Made by a program: the position numbers and the translations under genes
Shown: one piece after another, positions 13,351 to 17,218 of the stretch
Layout: each line of letters begins with the position of its first letter
How positions within the stretch are numbered: position 1 is the first letter of the stretch
The notes under the pieces: generated by a model
What the model saw: the letters and a program-made list of their open reading frames with translations, nothing else
What the model was told of the DNA's origin: nothing
Database searches by the model: none
DNA from: an uncultured Mycoplasmatota bacterium
Lineage (GTDB): Bacteria; Bacillota_I; Bacilli_A; RF39; UBA660
Reading direction: 5' to 3'
Assembly: GCA_948470005.1 (NCBI GenBank)
Contig: CAOKNI010000022.1
Coordinates: forward strand, 1 to 17,218
Length of the DNA stretch: 17,218 nt

Positions 13351-14239
13351 AGAAAAAAATATTTTTCCAATGCTTTTAAAAGAAATAGAAAAACCTTTTA
13401 ATAGTGATAATTATATATACGAATTAAAATATGATGGTTATCGAGCAATTGTTTATGTAAGTAATAAAGAAGTTACAGTACGCAGTCGCAATAATAAAGA
13501 TATTACTAAACTTTATCCAGAATTACAATCCTTAAAAAAATTAGTTAGCAAAGAAAAAGTTGTTTTTGATGGTGAGATTATTACTATGGATGGTAATAGA
13601 CCATCATTTAGTAAGTTACAAGCTCGCAGTCACCTAAAAAATATCATTAAAATTAAAGAATTATCTCTAAATTCGCCAGTTACATTTATTGCTTTTGACA
13701 TATTATATTTAGATAAAAATTTAACTAATTTAGATTTAATAACTAGAAAGAAGGTATTAAGTAATTATCAAGATACTAAGAATTTTGTAAAATCTCCTAT
13801 TTTTCCAAGTGGAATAGAACTATTTAAACAAGTAAAAAAATTAAAACTAGAAGGAATTGTTGCAAAAGAAAAAGAAAGTATTTATCTTCCTCATCAAAGA
13901 GTTAATTTTTGGCTTAAGATAAAAAATTTTCAAAAAGGGTACTTTTATGTTCATGCTTATATTTTTAATGAGCTAAAATACAGCCTATATCTTGGTGAAT
14001 ATAGAGGGAATTTATTATATTTTGTTGGGAAAATAAGTGTCATGCCTGATAATCAAATAATATCTAAAATAAAGAAAACAAAAAGGTCATCAAATCTTTT
14101 TGTTAATTGTCATGATATTGCGGAATTTATTAAACCTGTTAATAAAGTTTTAGTAAAGTATATTGAAAGAACAGATAATTTATTGCTTCGAGAACCATTT
14201 TTGCAAATACCCATAAAATTAATAGAGTCTAGAAATTAA
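13343..14239 (+). CDS. ligD: ATP-dependent DNA ligase, LigD ligase domain only
   Basis: 298 aa. Motif I is ELKYDGYRA (27-35) with the adenylated Lys29; motif III FDGEII (75-80); motif IV EGIVAKE (170-176); motif V WLKIK (190-194); an OB-fold follows to the end. This equals the ligase module of LigD alone: the polymerase/primase and phosphoesterase modules found in larger LigD proteins are absent, so gap filling at broken ends would need another enzyme. The 8-bp overlap with ku makes this a two-gene NHEJ operon; Bacillus pairs Ku with a larger LigD. Convergent with the RNase J gene. Confidence 0.93.
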   Translation: MFKEKNIFPMLLKEIEKPFNSDNYIYELKYDGYRAIVYVSNKEVTVRSRNNKDITKLYPELQSLKKLVSKEKVVFDGEIITMDGNRPSFSKLQARSHLKNIIKIKELSLNSPVTFIAFDILYLDKNLTNLDLITRKKVLSNYQDTKNFVKSPIFPSGIELFKQVKKLKLEGIVAKEKESIYLPHQRVNFWLKIKNFQKGYFYVHAYIFNELKYSLYLGEYRGNLLYFVGKISVMPDNQIISKIKKTKRSSNLFVNCHDIAEFIKPVNKVLVKYIERTDNLLLREPFLQIPIKLIESRN

Positions 14240-14253
14240 CCCTAGGCTCTATT
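14221..14253. terminator. Shared hairpin between the ligase and RNase J genes
   Basis: AATAGAGTCTAG (14221-14232) pairs with CTAGGCTCTATT (14242-14253), 12 bp with one G-T wobble. It contains the stop codons of both convergent genes (14237-14239 and 14242-14244). T-runs are short on both sides, so efficiency is uncertain. Confidence 0.6.
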
Positions 14254-15915
14254 TACTTCCATAATAACAGGTAGAATTATTGGTCGGCGACCCGTAAGTT
14301 CATTTATAAATGGATATAACTCTAAAATAATTTGATTTTTTAAATCGGTATAATTATAAGTAGAAGCACTTAAAAATTTATTAACTATTTCGGTAATTTT
14401 CCGTTCTATTTTATTTATTAACTCCGGATTTTCATTAACCATAATAAATCCTCTTGTAGTTACATTTGGTTTTATTAGAAGCTTTCTAGTTAGCGTATTT
14501 ATGTTTAAAATAGTTACTAAAATTCCATCACTACTCATGAGTTTACGGTCTTTAATAACCTGAGAGCCAATATCCCCAATTCGTGAACCATCAACATAAA
14601 CATCCCCACTTTTTATTGTCTCTCCACGAGTAACAATTCCGTTGTTTAAATGCAGAGTATCACCATTTTTGCAAATAAAGATATTTTCTTTTGGAATTCC
14701 GCAAGATTCGCCTAAAAAAGCATGTTGTTTTAGCATTCTATATTCTCCATGCATTGGCATAAAATATTTTGGATTAATAATTCTAAGCATCCATTTTAGC
14801 TCTTCATCTTTAGCATGACCAGAAGTATGAACATCGTTAAAAGTTTTATTTGTATAAACTTTAACGCCTTTTAAGTAAAGTTTATTAATAACTCTATTTA
14901 TACTTGCAGCGTTTCCGGGAATAGGGGATGAAGAGAACACAACTAGATCATCAGGCATTAGAGTTATTTGTTTATGTTGCCCATTAGCAATTCGAGATAA
15001 AGCAGCTAGTGGTTCACCTTGAGTACCAGTGCACAATATACATACTTCATTTTTCTTCATATATTTTGCTTGATTATTATCGATTATGATAGATTTATCT
15101 TCAATTAAACCATTATTCATAGCGAGTTCAATACTAGTTTCCATTGAACGTCCAAAAATAATTATTTTACGATTATTTTTCCGGCAAGTTTCAACTATAT
15201 GTTTAATTCGATAAATATTAGAAGCAAAAGTGGCGATTATAACACGACCATGATGCCTTGATACTATATCATTTAAAGCTTCATCAACACTTGATTCACT
15301 TTTAGAAAATCCCTCTGATAAAGCGTTAGTAGAATCACTTAAAAGTAGAGTAACGCCTTTACTTCCGATTTTAGCCATTTTATGAATATCTGCGACTGGA
15401 CCAATAGGAGTCAAATCAAATTTAAAATCTCCAGTTTCGAAAATAGTTCCATTTGGAGTATTAATAGCAATTGCAAATGATCCTGGAATAGAGTGTGTCG
15501 TCGAAATAAATTCAATAGTAAAATATTTTGTTTTAATAATTGAATCTTCTGTAACTATTTCGATATTATTATAATTTATATTACGATCATTTAACTTTTT
15601 AACAATTAAATCTGCGGCTATTTTTGAAGCATAAATTTTAGGAATATTTACGGTATTTAGTAAAAAAGATATTCCTCCAATATGGTCTTCATGTCCATGA
15701 GTTATAACTAATCCTTTAATTTTATCTTCATTTTGTTTTAAATAACTCACATCTTGAATAACATAATCGATGCCAAGTAAATCATCTTCTGGAAACATAA
15801 CTCCGGCATCTATAATAATAATTTCGTTATTATGAGTTACAACATACATATTTTTTCCAACTTCGCCAAGTCCACCTAAAGCGACAATGGACGTAGTCTC
15901 ATTATTGTTTTTCAT
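14242..15915 (-). CDS. rnjA: Ribonuclease J
   Basis: 557 aa. Metallo-beta-lactamase/beta-CASP ribonuclease with 5'-3' exonuclease and endonuclease activity, acting on mRNA and rRNA ends in Gram-positives. Zinc motif THGHEDHIGG (72-81), His141 in TTHSIPG, Asp163 in ETGDFKFD, the beta-CASP motif TSGHAKD (364-370) and MHGEYRMLKQH (388-398) are intact. The C-terminal domain (about 455-557) is of normal size. Start ATG at 15913-15915 with GAGAGGAAGA upstream. Bacillus has two paralogues; I cannot tell from one gene whether this is J1 or J2, and use rnjA as the closest name. Confidence 0.96.
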   Translation of the reverse strand: MKNNNETTSIVALGGLGEVGKNMYVVTHNNEIIIIDAGVMFPEDDLLGIDYVIQDVSYLKQNEDKIKGLVITHGHEDHIGGISFLLNTVNIPKIYASKIAADLIVKKLNDRNINYNNIEIVTEDSIIKTKYFTIEFISTTHSIPGSFAIAINTPNGTIFETGDFKFDLTPIGPVADIHKMAKIGSKGVTLLLSDSTNALSEGFSKSESSVDEALNDIVSRHHGRVIIATFASNIYRIKHIVETCRKNNRKIIIFGRSMETSIELAMNNGLIEDKSIIIDNNQAKYMKKNEVCILCTGTQGEPLAALSRIANGQHKQITLMPDDLVVFSSSPIPGNAASINRVINKLYLKGVKVYTNKTFNDVHTSGHAKDEELKWMLRIINPKYFMPMHGEYRMLKQHAFLGESCGIPKENIFICKNGDTLHLNNGIVTRGETIKSGDVYVDGSRIGDIGSQVIKDRKLMSSDGILVTILNINTLTRKLLIKPNVTTRGFIMVNENPELINKIERKITEIVNKFLSASTYNYTDLKNQIILELYPFINELTGRRPIILPVIMEVNRA

Positions 15916-15965
15916 TAAAAATCTTCCTCTCTCAAATAAAAAAATAAAGTTGTTAACTAATAAAC

Positions 15966-15994
15966 ATTATACTATTCTTTTCTTTAAAAGTCCA
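15966..15994 (-). promoter_or_regulatory. RNase J gene promoter
   Basis: Minus-strand TATAAT (15971-15966) with a weak -35 TGGACT (15994-15989), 17-bp spacer. Confidence 0.6.
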
Positions 15995-16092
15995 CTATAA
16001 CTTTAACACTCTCTAAAAAGCAAAAATTTAACAATTTACAATTATTTACAATATGCTTACAACTAATTCTACATATTTAGCTTATTATCATT

Positions 16093-16098
16093 TATAAT
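16093..16098 (+). promoter_or_regulatory. Possible -10 of the 46-aa gene
   Basis: TATAAT 21 bp before the start codon at 16119; no matching -35 was recognised at 16-18 bp. Confidence 0.35.
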
Positions 16099-16118
16099 AA
16101 TAATAGAGGTGACTAACT

Positions 16119-16259
16119 ATGGATAATAAAAATGAAATTAATGAACAAATAATTGATTTACAAAAATCAAATAGCCGTAATAATAAAATGATTATAATTT
16201 TATCAGCTGTTTTAGTATTTGTATGTGTTGTGGCTATTTATGTGAGATTTTTTAGTTGA
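16119..16259 (+). CDS. 46-aa single-pass membrane protein
   Basis: ATG at 16119 with AGAGGTGA at 16105-16112, TGA stop at 16257-16259. The first 23 residues are polar and could form a short helix (NEINEQIIDLQKSN), then a hydrophobic segment (about 24-42, MIIILSAVLVFVCVVAIYV) near the C terminus, ending RFFS. The polar part should face the cytoplasm, tail-anchor fashion. The strong ribosome binding site supports a real gene. No known family recognised. It is followed by the thioredoxin-fold gene, whose -35 overlaps this stop codon. Confidence 0.65.
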   Translation: MDNKNEINEQIIDLQKSNSRNNKMIIILSAVLVFVCVVAIYVRFFS

Positions 16260-16284
16260 AACTTTTTAAATAATACGTTACAAT
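16256..16284 (+). promoter_or_regulatory. Promoter of the thioredoxin-fold gene
   Basis: TTGAAA (16256-16261), a 17-bp spacer and TACAAT (16279-16284). The -35 overlaps the TGA stop of the preceding small gene. Confidence 0.7.
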
Positions 16285-16300
16285 GATATTGGTGATATAA

Positions 16301-17038
16301 TTGAAAAAAATTGATACAAAAAGAATTATAGGGATTATTTTATGTACATTATTAGTTGGAGCTCTTTCCTTTAAATTTTATTTAGACAGTAAAGATGATA
16401 AGTCTAATAATAACAAAGTAGCGACTGTAGATTCTAAAAAATTTAAAGAAGAATATGAAAGTTTAAATAATACCAAAAATAGTAGTGGAAGAGACATATT
16501 AAATTTGTCTATAAACGAAGCTAATCCAATTGTTTATAAAACCGCGGAAGAAATAACTGATATTTTAAAAAATAAAACTGGTATTGTTTATTTTGGCTTT
16601 AATTCTTGCCCATGGTGTCGCAGTATGATTGAGACTTTAATAAAATCTGCCGAAGATAATAACATCGATACCATTTACTATGTTGATATAAAAGATATCA
16701 GAAGTAGTTTTGAAGTTAAAAATAATAAACTAGTTGAAATTAAAAAAGGAAGTACTGGCTATTACCAAATTCTTGATATTTTGGCGGAATACTTACAAGA
16801 TTATAAAATCACTAATAATAAAAAAGAATATGATACCAAAGAAAAAAGATTATATGCTCCAACTGTTGTAATGGTTAAAGACGGCGAAATAAAAGGGTTT
16901 CATGAAGATACTGTTCCAACCCAAGAAGACCCATATTTAGGACTTAATGCAAAAGAAAAACAAGAACTATCAAAAATATTCAATAATATGATTAGTGAAA
17001 TAAAATCTTCTACTTGTACAGAACAAAGAGGATGTTAA
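16301..17038 (+). CDS. Membrane-anchored thioredoxin-fold protein (CPWC)
   Basis: 245 aa with a TTG start behind GGTGAT (16291-16296). An N-terminal anchor (about 8-25, RIIGIILCTLLVGALSF) holds an extracellular domain. VYFGFNSCPWCRSMIETL (96-113) gives the CPWC redox pair Cys103/Cys106, and YAPTVVMVKDG (185-195) contains the cis-Pro (Pro187) facing it, both hallmarks of thioredoxin-like oxidoreductases. A 70-residue insertion between them is larger than in plain thioredoxin. A second cysteine pair sits at the very C terminus (Cys239, Cys245, sequence STCTEQRGC). It probably handles disulfides outside the membrane; no redox partner of the DsbD/CcdA type lies in the window. Confidence 0.85.
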   Translation: MKKIDTKRIIGIILCTLLVGALSFKFYLDSKDDKSNNNKVATVDSKKFKEEYESLNNTKNSSGRDILNLSINEANPIVYKTAEEITDILKNKTGIVYFGFNSCPWCRSMIETLIKSAEDNNIDTIYYVDIKDIRSSFEVKNNKLVEIKKGSTGYYQILDILAEYLQDYKITNNKKEYDTKEKRLYAPTVVMVKDGEIKGFHEDTVPTQEDPYLGLNAKEKQELSKIFNNMISEIKSSTCTEQRGC

Positions 17039-17060
17039 GGGACATTGAAGTTCCTTTTTT
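17037..17060 (+). terminator. Terminator of the thioredoxin-fold gene
   Basis: AAGGGAC (17037-17043), loop ATTGAA, GTTCCTT (17050-17056) with one wobble, T-run to 17060. The stem includes the last two bases of the stop codon. Confidence 0.8.
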
Positions 17061-17112
17061 TAATATTTTTAAACTTTACCGTCATGCTTCGACAAATATT
17101 GCACTTTGGTTA

Positions 17113-17121
17113 TGTTATAGT
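17113..17121 (+). promoter_or_regulatory. Extended -10 of the last gene
   Basis: TGTTATAGT, an extended -10 form. A -35-like TCGACA at 17089-17094 is too far upstream (21 bp). Confidence 0.45.
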
Positions 17122-17147
17122 AACCTCTATTCAGCGATTATTGGGGG

Positions 17148-17218
17148 GTGAAAATCATAATAGCTGAAGTAGAAACAGAGTTTAAAGGTATTTTGCAAGA
17201 TAAATATTTTAAACCCTT
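17148..17218 (+). CDS. Partial gene at the right edge, unidentified
   Basis: An open frame runs off the window after about 23 codons (KIIIAEVETEFKGILQDKYF). No ATG is available: GTG at 17148 overlaps the G-rich ribosome binding site (GGGGGGTGA, 17143-17151), so translation may instead start at ATC 17154 or ATA 17157/17160. An extended -10 upstream supports a real gene. Too short to identify. Confidence 0.4.
   Translation, partial: MKIIIAEVETEFKGILQDKYFKP

Noticed and set aside
16257..16259. TGA read as Trp (Mycoplasma-type code)
   Set aside because: All recognised genes use TGG for Trp and close without internal TGA, so TGA is a normal stop.
1..17218. CRISPR array, tRNA or rRNA gene, insertion sequence
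   Set aside because: No spaced identical repeats, cloverleaf, rRNA motif or transposase was seen on either strand.

Overview
The window is AT-rich DNA from a low-GC Gram-positive bacterium. Codon use, AGGAGG-type ribosome binding sites, TTGACA/TATAAT promoters, RNase J plus RNase Y, an S4 protein without zinc cysteines and a LexA/RecA pair all point to the Bacilli, probably an uncultured, reduced-genome gut-type lineage (inference). The standard bacterial code is used: Trp codons are TGG, and the one TGA seen ending a gene works as a stop, so this is not a Mycoplasma-type code.

Layout. 1-221: a chain of hairpins ending in a terminator, probably the 3' part of an unidentified structured RNA. 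252-1148: lexA (minus) and, divergent from it, a 43-codon membrane-protein gene whose promoter carries a LexA box. 1204-3739: two overlapping M16 peptidase genes, the first without and the second with the zinc site (YmfF/YmfH-like). 3740-7979: an accessory block with an AraC-type regulator with a GyrI-like domain, a two-gene unit (HerA/VirD4-like ATPase plus a Cys-rich 12-residue-repeat solenoid protein) and an orphan LiaF-like membrane protein. 8128-8730: rpsD (minus) with a long leader. 9199-11924: recA and rny. 11953-12489: a small sugar transferase (minus) with an altered catalytic dyad. 12610-14239: ku and a stand-alone LigD-type ligase, a minimal NHEJ operon. 14242-15915: RNase J (minus). 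16119-17038: a 46-aa membrane protein and a membrane-anchored thioredoxin-fold protein. 17148 to the end: the start of an unidentified gene.

How it fits together. DNA-damage functions dominate: the SOS repressor, RecA, a probable SOS-induced small membrane protein and NHEJ. The two major Gram-positive RNA-decay enzymes (RNase Y, RNase J) lie nearby. The order ymfF-ymfH ... recA ... rny matches the order known from Bacillus, but the genes that normally lie between are replaced here by the regulator, ATPase, solenoid, LiaF-like and rpsD block, which makes that block the likeliest place for lineage-specific biology. The most interesting candidates are the ATPase/solenoid pair and the tiny SOS membrane protein beside lexA.

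Regulation. Three LexA-box candidates were found; two share the 14-bp form CGAACATWTGTATA. Nearly every intrinsic terminator overlaps or abuts a stop codon, and many promoters have an extended -10 (TGnTATAAT).
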